NCBI GenBank assembly: GCA_002321335.1
Contig: DCMG01000021.1
Location: forward strand, 1 to 5,433
Length of the DNA stretch: 5,433 nt
Direction of reading: 5' to 3'
From: Bacteroidales bacterium UBA1628
GTDB lineage: Bacteria; Bacteroidota; Bacteroidia; Bacteroidales; UBA932
In this document: in pieces, positions 1 through 5,433 of the stretch
Numbering within the stretch: position 1 is the first letter of the stretch
Layout: each line of letters begins with the position of its first letter
Made by a program: the position numbers and the translations under genes
Notes under the pieces: model-generated
The model's input: the letters and a program-made list of their open reading frames with translations, nothing else
What the model was told of the DNA's origin: nothing
Databases searched by the model: none

Positions 1-713
1 TGATGTTCGGAAAGATCATCGGTGTGGCTCTCGTGGCGTTGACCCAGTTCTTCCTGTGGATTATCCTGACCGGAGTGCTGGTTTCCATTGCCACTTCCTT
101 TGTGGGCAAGGATATGTTCGCCGAAATGGCCGGCAATCCAGATATGATGGCGCAGACAATGGGTGTCACACCGGATCAGATGCAGACCCTTGGTGGAGCG
201 ACCGCCACTCTGGGCTCCGCCGCTGACACTACCGCTGTTGCGGCCGGAGAGCCTGACGAGATGAGTGTCATTGTCGGCACGCTCGTGAATATTCCTTGGG
301 TGAAACTGATTATTTCATTCCTTATCTACTTCATTCTTGGCTATTTGCTCTACGCATCGATGTTTGCTGCGGTGGGCTCCGCGGTTGAGAACGAGGGGGA
401 CTCTCAGCAACTTCAGATGCCGCTGACCATTCCTCTGATGATTGCCTATTTCATCATCCTTGTGGCTTTCCAGAATCCTGACAGCAGTGTGGTCGTTTGG
501 GGATCCATGATTCCGTTCACCTCACCGATCGTGATGCTGGCCAGAATCCCATATGGAGTGCCGATGTGGCAGTTGGTTGTTTCAATTGCTCTGCTGCTCG
601 TAACCTTTGTTGGTTGCGCCTGGCTTTCCGCCAAGATCTACAAGGTTGGCATCTTGATGTTCGGTAAGAAATCTACTTTCAAGGATCTTTGGAAGTGGTT
701 GAGGATGAAATAA
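1..713 (+). CDS. ABC-2 type transporter permease, NatB/YhaP-like (5' end outside window)
   Basis: This is the C-terminal 236 residues of a membrane permease of an ABC exporter. The reading frame is open to the left edge, so the ATG at position 3 is probably an internal methionine; full-length family members are typically about 400 residues or more. Hydrophobic segments lie at roughly residues 7-30, 99-124, 139-156, 163-180 and 189-210 of the visible part. The stretch around residues 118-150 (GSAVENEGDSQQLQMPLTIP) resembles the conserved cytoplasmic helix of NatB/YhaP permeases, which contacts the ATPase subunit. A polar, methionine-rich loop (residues 35-90) separates the first two visible membrane segments. 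The protein ends in a basic tail. The ATPase partner is expected upstream, outside the window. The substrate cannot be told from this sequence; NatB relatives have been linked to sodium export, but that should not be transferred here. The next gene starts about 20 bp downstream on the same strand. Confidence 0.85.
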   Translation, partial: MFGKIIGVALVALTQFFLWIILTGVLVSIATSFVGKDMFAEMAGNPDMMAQTMGVTPDQMQTLGGATATLGSAADTTAVAAGEPDEMSVIVGTLVNIPWVKLIISFLIYFILGYLLYASMFAAVGSAVENEGDSQQLQMPLTIPLMIAYFIILVAFQNPDSSVVVWGSMIPFTSPIVMLARIPYGVPMWQLVVSIALLLVTFVGCAWLSAKIYKVGILMFGKKSTFKDLWKWLRMK

Positions 714-734
714 TCTGAAATTACCAATAACGTG

Positions 735-1577
735 ATGAGAAATCGGCTGATAATCATGCTGTTTCTGGCTGGAGGGCTTAGTCTCAGCGCTCAGGAACGG
801 ACTATCACATGGACAACAGATCCTGTTGACGGACATCGTACCGGTGTCGTGGCTTCAAACGCGACGAATGTCAACGAGGCGATGGGCACGGTCAAAGGCT
901 GTACCTACTATGCACCTAACGGTCGCAAATTCCGTAAAGGCACTGTGAGGGATGTCGCCAAGATAATGCTTGACGCGCAGCCGGCCATGGCCAAGGTGAA
1001 GACCGTCATAGGCCATTCGACAAGGGCGATGGTCAGGACCTATCCGGAGTGCGAGATCTACGACTGGTATATTGACGAATTGATGCGGGCTACAGCTGAC
1101 AGCACCGGCAAACGGGTTGACATCGGTTTCGCCAACCGAGGGGGAGTCCGGATAGACATGCCTGCAGGGGAGGTGCTCTATGATGACATCATGTCGATGT
1201 TTCCGTTCCGCAACTATCTGTGCTACGTGGCATTGCGTGGACGGGATGTGCGCGCGTTGCTCGACCAGATGGCCTCCACGACTTTGCAGATTGTCGGTGG
1301 GGTGAACGTCACTGTGAAGAATGGCAAGGTTGTCTCGGCGATCGTGAACGGTGAGCCTCTTGATGATGACAAGATCTACGGGGTCGCCACCCTGAACTTC
1401 CTTCTGGACGGTGGCGATGGCTACAAGGTGGCCAACAATGCGGTTGAGGTCATCAAGTGCAACGGCTACCTCTACGACACGATGCTCGCTTACGTCCAGA
1501 GCCTCACCGCTGCCGGCAAACCAATCGAGTATGAGAACCAGCACTGGATCACCGTATTAAGGGAGGATGACAAATGA
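735..1577 (+). CDS. Exported 5'-nucleotidase C-terminal domain protein
   Basis: This 280-residue protein carries the substrate-binding (C-terminal) domain of UshA-type 5'-nucleotidases without the catalytic metallophosphatase domain. Counting from the ATG at 735, residues 1-19 form a signal peptide with probable cleavage before Gln20 (SLSA|Q). The domain spans about residues 80-245. It shows the family signatures NRGGVR (134-139), MFPFRN (155-160) and LDGGDGY (224-230), which correspond to the segments that bind the phosphate/ribose and stack the base in UshA. A GTG at 732 directly precedes the ATG and is an alternative start; neither has a clear ribosome binding site, as is usual in Bacteroidota. 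The stop codon overlaps the start of the next gene (ATGA, 1574-1577), and that gene encodes the missing catalytic domain. The likely role is to provide the nucleotide-binding half of a two-subunit periplasmic or surface nucleotidase. That the two proteins assemble is inference. Confidence 0.88.
   Translation: MRNRLIIMLFLAGGLSLSAQERTITWTTDPVDGHRTGVVASNATNVNEAMGTVKGCTYYAPNGRKFRKGTVRDVAKIMLDAQPAMAKVKTVIGHSTRAMVRTYPECEIYDWYIDELMRATADSTGKRVDIGFANRGGVRIDMPAGEVLYDDIMSMFPFRNYLCYVALRGRDVRALLDQMASTTLQIVGGVNVTVKNGKVVSAIVNGEPLDDDKIYGVATLNFLLDGGDGYKVANNAVEVIKCNGYLYDTMLAYVQSLTAAGKPIEYENQHWITVLREDDK
1561..1566 (+). promoter_or_regulatory. Strong Shine-Dalgarno for the metallophosphatase gene
   Basis: GGGAGG lies 7 nt before the ATG at 1574, inside the last codons of the upstream gene. 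It is the only near-perfect Shine-Dalgarno in front of a gene in this window; the other starts lack one. With the ATGA overlap it supports 1574 as the true start and suggests coupled translation of the two nucleotidase genes. It also falls on Arg-Glu-Asp codons, so part of the match could be a coding coincidence. Confidence 0.55.
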
Positions 1578-2401
1578 GAAAAATAATTTTAGGAATATGC
1601 TTGCTTGCCGCATTGGTGAATATTGACGCGTCGGCCCAGAGGCGGTTGACCATCCTTCACGTCAATGACACTCACAGCCACTTGGAACCGGAGCGCGCGG
1701 GCGAGCGGAAAGGGCTTGGCGGAGTGATCGAACGCGCGGCCTACCGAGACAGTGTCGTAAAAGCAGATGGCAAGAGGAACGTGCTCCTTCTTCATGCAGG
1801 AGATTTCAGTCAGGGAACGTCATACTTCTCCGTGCTTGGGGGAGACATCGAGATCGACCTCATCAACGCGATGAAGTACGACTGCGTGACCCTCGGCAAT
1901 CACGAGTTCGACAACGGAGTCGAAGAGCTTGCCCGTCGCCTGTCCAGCATCAAATGCCCAGTAGTCTGCGCCAACTACGATTTCTCTAATGTAGCTCTGG
2001 CTAAGTACGTTAAGCCTTACACCATCGTGAAGAAGGCTGGAATGCGGATCGGCATCATCGGTCTCATGCCCGACATCACCACCCTTGTCTCCAAGGAGGT
2101 CTCTGACAAGATTCCAGCCTTTGAGAACGCAGAGGTTGTCAACAAATGGGCCGAGTACCTCAAGACCGAGAAGAAATGCGATATGGTCATCGCCCTGACC
2201 CACATAGGTTTCACGGGTGAACCCTACGTTGATCCTACCCTCGTGAAGAGGTCCCGCAACGTTGATCTGGTTGTAGGCGGTCACTCCCACACCTTCCTCA
2301 AAGCCCCCCACTACGAAAACAATCTAGACGGCATCCCTGTCCCCATCGTCCAGGACGGTGAGTGGGGTCTCAATGTCGGCAACCTCAAGATTACCAGGTA
2401 G
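1574..2401 (+). CDS. Exported metallophosphatase, 5'-nucleotidase (UshA-type) catalytic domain
   Basis: This 275-residue protein is the N-terminal catalytic domain of the 5'-nucleotidase/UshA family, a two-metal calcineurin-like phosphoesterase. Residues 1-21 are a signal peptide with likely cleavage before Gln22 (ASA|Q). All core motifs are present in order: NDTHSH (31-36, ligands Asp32 and His34), GDFSQG (76-81, Asp77), GNHEFD (108-113, metal ligand Asn109 and catalytic His110/Asp113), THIGF (209-213, His210) and GGHSHTF (235-241, His237 and His239). It should therefore hydrolyse phosphate monoesters such as 5'-nucleotides outside the cytoplasm. It stops right after the end of the catalytic domain (IVQDGEWGLNVG near the C-terminus), with no substrate-binding domain of its own; that domain is the separate gene just upstream. 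The two mature proteins add up to about 515 residues, close to a whole UshA. The start is fixed by the signal peptide, the ATGA overlap and a good ribosome binding site. Exact substrate is unknown. Confidence 0.92.
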   Translation: MRKIILGICLLAALVNIDASAQRRLTILHVNDTHSHLEPERAGERKGLGGVIERAAYRDSVVKADGKRNVLLLHAGDFSQGTSYFSVLGGDIEIDLINAMKYDCVTLGNHEFDNGVEELARRLSSIKCPVVCANYDFSNVALAKYVKPYTIVKKAGMRIGIIGLMPDITTLVSKEVSDKIPAFENAEVVNKWAEYLKTEKKCDMVIALTHIGFTGEPYVDPTLVKRSRNVDLVVGGHSHTFLKAPHYENNLDGIPVPIVQDGEWGLNVGNLKITR

Positions 2402-2415
2402 ATTCAGACCTCTGA

Positions 2416-3978
2416 TTACTGGTGGTGCGCACACGGAGGCTCTTTCACTTGCCAGCCGTCGATGGTGCGGGTCTGTGACGAGAAGTTGATGCCGAGTTCC
2501 ACGATCTCCTTTCCGCTTGCTTGGAACGGCTTGGCGTAGCCTTTCTCCTCGATCTGCCTCAGTGCGGTCTCCGGAGACGAGTCTCGTTTCAGTTCGATGA
2601 TGTAGATGTAATTGTCTGTGTCGAGGACAATGTCTATCCTGCCGTTCGAGGTGTGGTACTCGGCTCTGACGTACAGTCCCATCATCTTGAACATCACGTA
2701 CATCGTGTTCTGGAAATACAATTCGAGGTCTCCCTGGATCTCGTAGTCGTTGCCGGAGAGGAACGTCGTGAACCTGTCCATGAATCCTTGGACATCTCCG
2801 CGCTCGATGTCTTCGACGAAATTGTACACAGAGAGTTCCCCGTCAATCAGGGCCGGTGCGTAAAGCTGGCTGAGGGAGTTGAGGAATCCGGCCTTCACCT
2901 CCTTATTCGGATAGTCAAGATTATATGCGTTGAAACGTTCGTCGTAGCTCTTTATCGTCAGGTAGCCGGTCTGGTACATAAGGGTTATCGGTGCTGGACT
3001 CACATAGTTTGTGCCGGTCAATGTCTCTATCGAAACCTTGTTCTTGGCAATGTTTTCCAGATTGTATCTGCCTTGCCTGAGGTATCGGACGAGGAACGTT
3101 GGCGTTCCAGTCTCGAACCAGTACATGCGGAATTCCTTGGCTTTTAATGTGTTCAAAAGGCTGAATGGATTGTATACACCTGCGGCTCCTTTACGGAAAT
3201 GATACCCGTCGTACATTGTCCTGAGTTTTCCATAACACTCCTCCTTGCTCATTCCGCAGGCTTTTGCCAGCTCAGCGACGCTGCCGTCGAAGCAGGTCTT
3301 GAGCTCTTCTTCAGACACTCCGCAGATGTCTGTGAACTCCGCATCCATGGAAATGTCGTTCAGGTTGTTCAGTCCGCTGAATATGCTCATCTTGCCGAGC
3401 TTGGTGACACCTGTCAGGAAGGCGAAGCGGATGAATTCGTCCTTGCCTTTGATGACGCTGTAGAATCCCTGAAGTTCACGGCGGAATTTTTCCATCAGAT
3501 CTGGGGTGTCCATGTTGTCTATGATCGGCTTCTCATATTCATCGATGAGGATGACGACCTTGTTGCCGGTCTTGCTGTAAGCGGCTTCGATGACGGCCTC
3601 GAATCTGGATGCGGGGTTGGAGAAGTCTCCGTTCTTGCCGTAGGTTCTTTCCCATTTGGATAGAAACATATCAAGTTTCTCCTCAAGATCAGACACGGAA
3701 GTGTACCTGCTGCCCGTAAGGTCTATATGCAGCACGGGGTACGCAGTCCAGTCCTTTTCAAGCGTCTCCATCGAGAGCCCCTTGAAAAGCTCCTTCCGTC
3801 CGCGGAAATAGGCCTCCATCGTTGAGACGAGAAGGCTTTTCCCGAAGCGTCGCGGCCGGCTCAGGAAATAATATTTCCCTGTTGACGCGAGACTGTAGAT
3901 CGCCGCTGTCTTGTCCACATAAACATAACCGCCTTCGCGGATTTCCGAGAAACTCTGTATTCCGATAGGGTACAACAT
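2416..3978 (-). CDS. AAA-ATPase-like / PD-(D/E)XK nuclease domain protein
   Basis: This 520-residue protein has the two-domain architecture of a large, often multi-copy family in gut Bacteroidota: an AAA-ATPase-like domain (PF09820 type, about residues 5-215) followed by a C-terminal PD-(D/E)XK nuclease domain (PF08011/DUF1703 type, about 410-505). The N-terminus (YPIGIQSFSEIREGGYVYVD) is typical. The Walker A is the family's PRRFGKS form (42-48), Walker B is VVILIDEYE (141-149), and LTGVTK (189-194) and YDGYHF (256-261) are further family motifs. The nuclease core is intact: GRIDIV with Asp449, IIELK with Glu462 and Lys464, then QIEEKGYAKPF with Gln475 and Tyr481. Both sites look functional. 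No signal peptide or membrane segment is present, so it is cytoplasmic. The biological role of the family is not established; mobile-element or defence roles have been suggested. It has its own consensus promoter and is convergent with the nucleotidase pair, so it looks like a single-gene unit. Confidence 0.92.
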   Translation of the reverse strand: MLYPIGIQSFSEIREGGYVYVDKTAAIYSLASTGKYYFLSRPRRFGKSLLVSTMEAYFRGRKELFKGLSMETLEKDWTAYPVLHIDLTGSRYTSVSDLEEKLDMFLSKWERTYGKNGDFSNPASRFEAVIEAAYSKTGNKVVILIDEYEKPIIDNMDTPDLMEKFRRELQGFYSVIKGKDEFIRFAFLTGVTKLGKMSIFSGLNNLNDISMDAEFTDICGVSEEELKTCFDGSVAELAKACGMSKEECYGKLRTMYDGYHFRKGAAGVYNPFSLLNTLKAKEFRMYWFETGTPTFLVRYLRQGRYNLENIAKNKVSIETLTGTNYVSPAPITLMYQTGYLTIKSYDERFNAYNLDYPNKEVKAGFLNSLSQLYAPALIDGELSVYNFVEDIERGDVQGFMDRFTTFLSGNDYEIQGDLELYFQNTMYVMFKMMGLYVRAEYHTSNGRIDIVLDTDNYIYIIELKRDSSPETALRQIEEKGYAKPFQASGKEIVELGINFSSQTRTIDGWQVKEPPCAHHQ

Positions 3979-4000
3979 GGCCGATTCGTTATCTGTCGTT

Positions 4001-4031
4001 CAAAGATAGCAAACATTTCCCAAACCTCAAA
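4001..4031 (-). promoter_or_regulatory. Bacteroidota-type promoter of the ATPase/nuclease gene
   Basis: On the minus strand TTTG (4031-4028) is followed by a 19-bp spacer and TATCTTTG (4008-4001). This matches the Bacteroidota housekeeping consensus TTTG-N19-21-TAnnTTTG exactly. Transcription would begin a few bases further on, leaving a leader of roughly 20 nt before the ATG at 3978, which supports that start. The -33 element overlaps the TGA stop (4029-4027) of the upstream lipoprotein gene. A short inverted repeat, TATCT/AGATA with a 9-nt gap (4008-3990), overlaps the -7 element; it may be chance. Confidence 0.72.
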
Positions 4032-5307
4032 TCACTGAATATTTCACCGGCAGGATGTAAGTTCCGGCATCTTTAACACTGAGTTTTACATAAAACGAGA
4101 ATGTTCCGGTGGAGGCGACGTTTCTGTCAAGGGAGAAGCGGATCTTTCCTTCCGGTCTGGACATGCCAGACGCTGGGCTTATGTTAAGACCAGGATAGAC
4201 TTTGGTAGGGTCCAGCAAGTTGCAGCTCAGCTGAATGAAATCGGACAAATCGGTCTTGTAGTTAAGTTCCACAACAGTGCTTCCGCTTCCTCTCGGGCCG
4301 CTTCCGAGATCTATTTCACTGCGATCTATGGTTAGATGGCCGGGACACGGGTCAAGAGTGAAATCGACATTGATGTCGTCAATGACATATTCTTTTAAGA
4401 GGGTCTGTTCATAGTGACTGTTTGAATATGCACTGACACTGACCCAACTGCGGTACGGAATCAGTCCGAAGGAATATTCACCATTCTCGTTGGTGATGGT
4501 GATGTCCTTGGAACTGTCGTTATAGACGGCTATCCCCTTCAGACCATTTCCCTCACGGTCTCGTACGACACCCTGCACATTTGCTAGGAATGATTCATCG
4601 GTAGTTGACACGGTGACATGAAGCGGCTGCCCGGTAGATTCACCGTAAGTGTAGGTACCTATGTTCAAGGTGAACTCCTTATCACCGGGAATCCGGTGGA
4701 ACACCTTGACAGGCACATCCATGCTCTCGCCTGGCTCAAGGTTGCCACCCCAAGTCCAGCTATGTCTTCTGAGCCCTTCCAAGCCCTCAAGTATGTCGGC
4801 TATCTCAGTGTTACCCAACTCGAACGCTGGTCCGCTTCCCTTGATGTAGAAGTGCACCGGCTCTGAATATTCATTTGTCAGTCTTATGGTCTTTCGGCTT
4901 TCTCTTGGTCCGAACTCCAAACAATCCGGTTCAAAACTGATGGCGATTATGGGCTCAAGGACAACATCGATTGTGGTGTTCCTGTTTATGGTCACGTCCT
5001 TTTCTACCCTCTTGTAGTTCCGGCTTTCGATTATGAACTTGTAGTCTCCAGCCTTGACATCGTTCAAGGAGTAAGTCTTTTGAGATGAAGGCACATCGTA
5101 CAGATCAAGATTCTCGTTGTGAGTCTCTGTTCCAACTTTGTCGAGCAACTTGATGCTTATGCCTATAAAGCGTCCCATGTCATTATCTGGATCTGAGACG
5201 GTTCCGGTAATCGAGAATGTTTCCGGATCGTCTGTGGTCTTGCAGGAAATTGCGAACATCGGGATGAGTGCAATTACGATGAACAGTGCAAAATATTTCT
5301 TCATCAT
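4027..5307 (-). CDS. Lipoprotein with duplicated carboxypeptidase-regulatory-like and Ig/BACON-like modules
   Basis: This 426-residue protein begins with a lipoprotein signal peptide: two lysines, a hydrophobic stretch to about residue 20, then the lipobox-like FAISC with Cys22 as the lipidation site. KTTDDPE follows the cysteine; a lysine/acidic tail there resembles the Bacteroidota lipoprotein export signal for surface exposure. The rest looks like a tandem duplication. Residues 31-118 (start FSITGTVSDPDN) and 240-318 (start ANVQGVVRDREGNGLKG) are carboxypeptidase-regulatory-like beta domains. Each is followed by an Ig/BACON-like domain: 122-234 (SFEPDCLEFG) and 323-426 (LTIDRSEIDLGSG). I see no catalytic motif, so a structural or ligand-binding role at the cell surface is inferred; such domains are common in surface glycan-binding and adhesion proteins. 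An ATG at 5304 directly follows the first one and is an alternative start. No Shine-Dalgarno is present. Domain assignment is by pattern and the Ig-like parts are the least certain. Confidence 0.8.
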   Translation of the reverse strand: MMKKYFALFIVIALIPMFAISCKTTDDPETFSITGTVSDPDNDMGRFIGISIKLLDKVGTETHNENLDLYDVPSSQKTYSLNDVKAGDYKFIIESRNYKRVEKDVTINRNTTIDVVLEPIIAISFEPDCLEFGPRESRKTIRLTNEYSEPVHFYIKGSGPAFELGNTEIADILEGLEGLRRHSWTWGGNLEPGESMDVPVKVFHRIPGDKEFTLNIGTYTYGESTGQPLHVTVSTTDESFLANVQGVVRDREGNGLKGIAVYNDSSKDITITNENGEYSFGLIPYRSWVSVSAYSNSHYEQTLLKEYVIDDINVDFTLDPCPGHLTIDRSEIDLGSGPRGSGSTVVELNYKTDLSDFIQLSCNLLDPTKVYPGLNISPASGMSRPEGKIRFSLDRNVASTGTFSFYVKLSVKDAGTYILPVKYSVI

Positions 5308-5323
5308 TGTTTCATTTTTAGGA

Positions 5324-5355
5324 CAAAGGTATGTAAATTAGCATAGATAAACAAG
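5324..5355 (-). promoter_or_regulatory. Bacteroidota-type promoter of the lipoprotein gene
   Basis: On the minus strand CTTG (5355-5352, three of four matches to TTTG) is followed by a 20-bp spacer and a perfect -7 element TACCTTTG (5331-5324). The predicted leader before the ATG at 5307 is only about 10-15 nt. The element lies in the 55-bp spacer shared with the divergent PAS-like gene, whose own promoter must fall in the same short region or inside the lipoprotein gene. Confidence 0.62.
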
Positions 5356-5362
5356 TCGCTTT

Positions 5363-5433
5363 ATGATGATACCTGACTGGGCAAAGGAGCTGAACTGCTC
5401 CATTACCGTCTGTGATAGGGACGGTGTTATAAT
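5363..5433 (+). CDS. N-terminus of a probable PAS-domain protein (3' end outside window)
   Basis: An open frame starts at ATG 5363 (a second ATG follows at 5366) and runs off the right edge after 23 complete codons. The peptide reads MMIPDWAKELNCSITVCDRD followed by GVI. The pattern of an acidic/tryptophan start, then ITVCDRDGVI, matches the first beta strands of PAS sensor domains (typically ...hhDxxGhIhhhN), and small PAS-domain proteins with this opening occur in Bacteroidales. It is divergent from the lipoprotein gene with 55 bp between the starts. No Shine-Dalgarno and no convincing plus-strand promoter are visible. The visible piece is too short to tell whether this is a stand-alone PAS protein or the front of a kinase or regulator. 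Confidence 0.55.
   Translation, partial: MMIPDWAKELNCSITVCDRDGVI

Noticed and set aside
660..691. Possible promoter for the nucleotidase pair inside the end of the permease gene: TTCG, 20-bp spacer, GATCTTTG
   Set aside because: Both boxes have a mismatch to TTTG/TAnnTTTG and they fall in coding sequence (Lys-Asp-Leu-Trp codons). The spacing is right, so it cannot be excluded, but the evidence is too weak to list.
855..1544. Long open frame (229 codons) on the minus strand opposite the nucleotidase C-terminal domain gene
   Set aside because: It lies wholly inside a gene with clear family motifs and a signal peptide on the plus strand. Its translation has no recognisable domain and looks like an antisense shadow.
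1820..2311. Minus-strand open frame opposite the metallophosphatase gene
   Set aside because: The plus strand encodes all catalytic motifs of the family here; the antisense frame shows no domain or start signals.
2425..2432. Palindrome GTGCGCAC near the convergent gene ends, considered as part of a terminator
   Set aside because: It has no loop, no extended stem and no T-tract, and lies within the last codons of the ATPase/nuclease gene.
2521..3663. Plus-strand open frames opposite the ATPase/nuclease gene (about 208 and 154 codons)
   Set aside because: They are out-of-phase mirrors of a 520-residue protein with intact Walker and nuclease motifs, and have no recognisable domains of their own.
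5304..5315. Three-codon upstream frame (Met-Lys-Gln-stop) overlapping the lipoprotein start codon
   Set aside because: It is only 12 bases, has no ribosome binding site and starts at or near the predicted transcript end. ATG near an A-rich leader is expected by chance.
5307..5337. Possible plus-strand promoter for the PAS-like gene (TTG 5307-5309, 20-bp spacer, TATGTAAA 5330-5337)
   Set aside because: The -7 element matches TAnnTTTG at only three of six fixed bases, so it is not distinguishable from chance in AT-rich sequence.

Overview
The window looks like a chromosomal segment from a member of the Bacteroidota, most likely order Bacteroidales. The evidence is two promoters of the Bacteroidota type (TTTG-like -33 element, 19-20 bp spacer, TAnnTTTG -7 element), mostly absent Shine-Dalgarno sequences, a lipoprotein with an acidic tail after the lipid-anchored cysteine, and several protein types common in gut Bacteroidales. 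I cannot place it at genus level.

Layout. Positions 1-2401 carry a rightward gene cluster: the C-terminal part of a NatB/YhaP-type ABC-2 transporter permease (cut by the window edge), an exported 5'-nucleotidase C-terminal (substrate-binding) domain protein, and an exported metallophosphatase of the 5'-nucleotidase family. The last two overlap by ATGA and together have the length and motif content of one UshA-type enzyme. They are split into two polypeptides and encoded in the reverse of the usual domain order. Positions 2416-3978 hold a leftward gene for an AAA-ATPase-like/PD-(D/E)XK nuclease protein, convergent with the cluster and separated by only 14 bp. Positions 4027-5307 hold a leftward gene for a lipoprotein built from two copies of a carboxypeptidase-regulatory-like plus Ig/BACON-like module. 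At the right edge, 5363-5433 is the first 23 codons of a rightward gene that reads like the N-terminus of a PAS-domain protein; it is divergent from the lipoprotein gene across a 55-bp spacer.

How it fits together. The nucleotidase pair probably acts outside the cytoplasmic membrane on nucleotides or related phosphoesters, and is translationally coupled. The permease may only share transcription with it. The ATPase/nuclease gene has its own promoter, whose -33 element overlaps the stop codon of the lipoprotein gene, so it looks like an independent unit. I see no RNA genes, CRISPR array, insertion sequence or attachment site, and no gene-free stretch longer than about 55 bp. Nothing here is clearly a new system. 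The most distinctive points are the split, order-inverted nucleotidase, the stop-codon/promoter overlap, and the duplicated-module lipoprotein.
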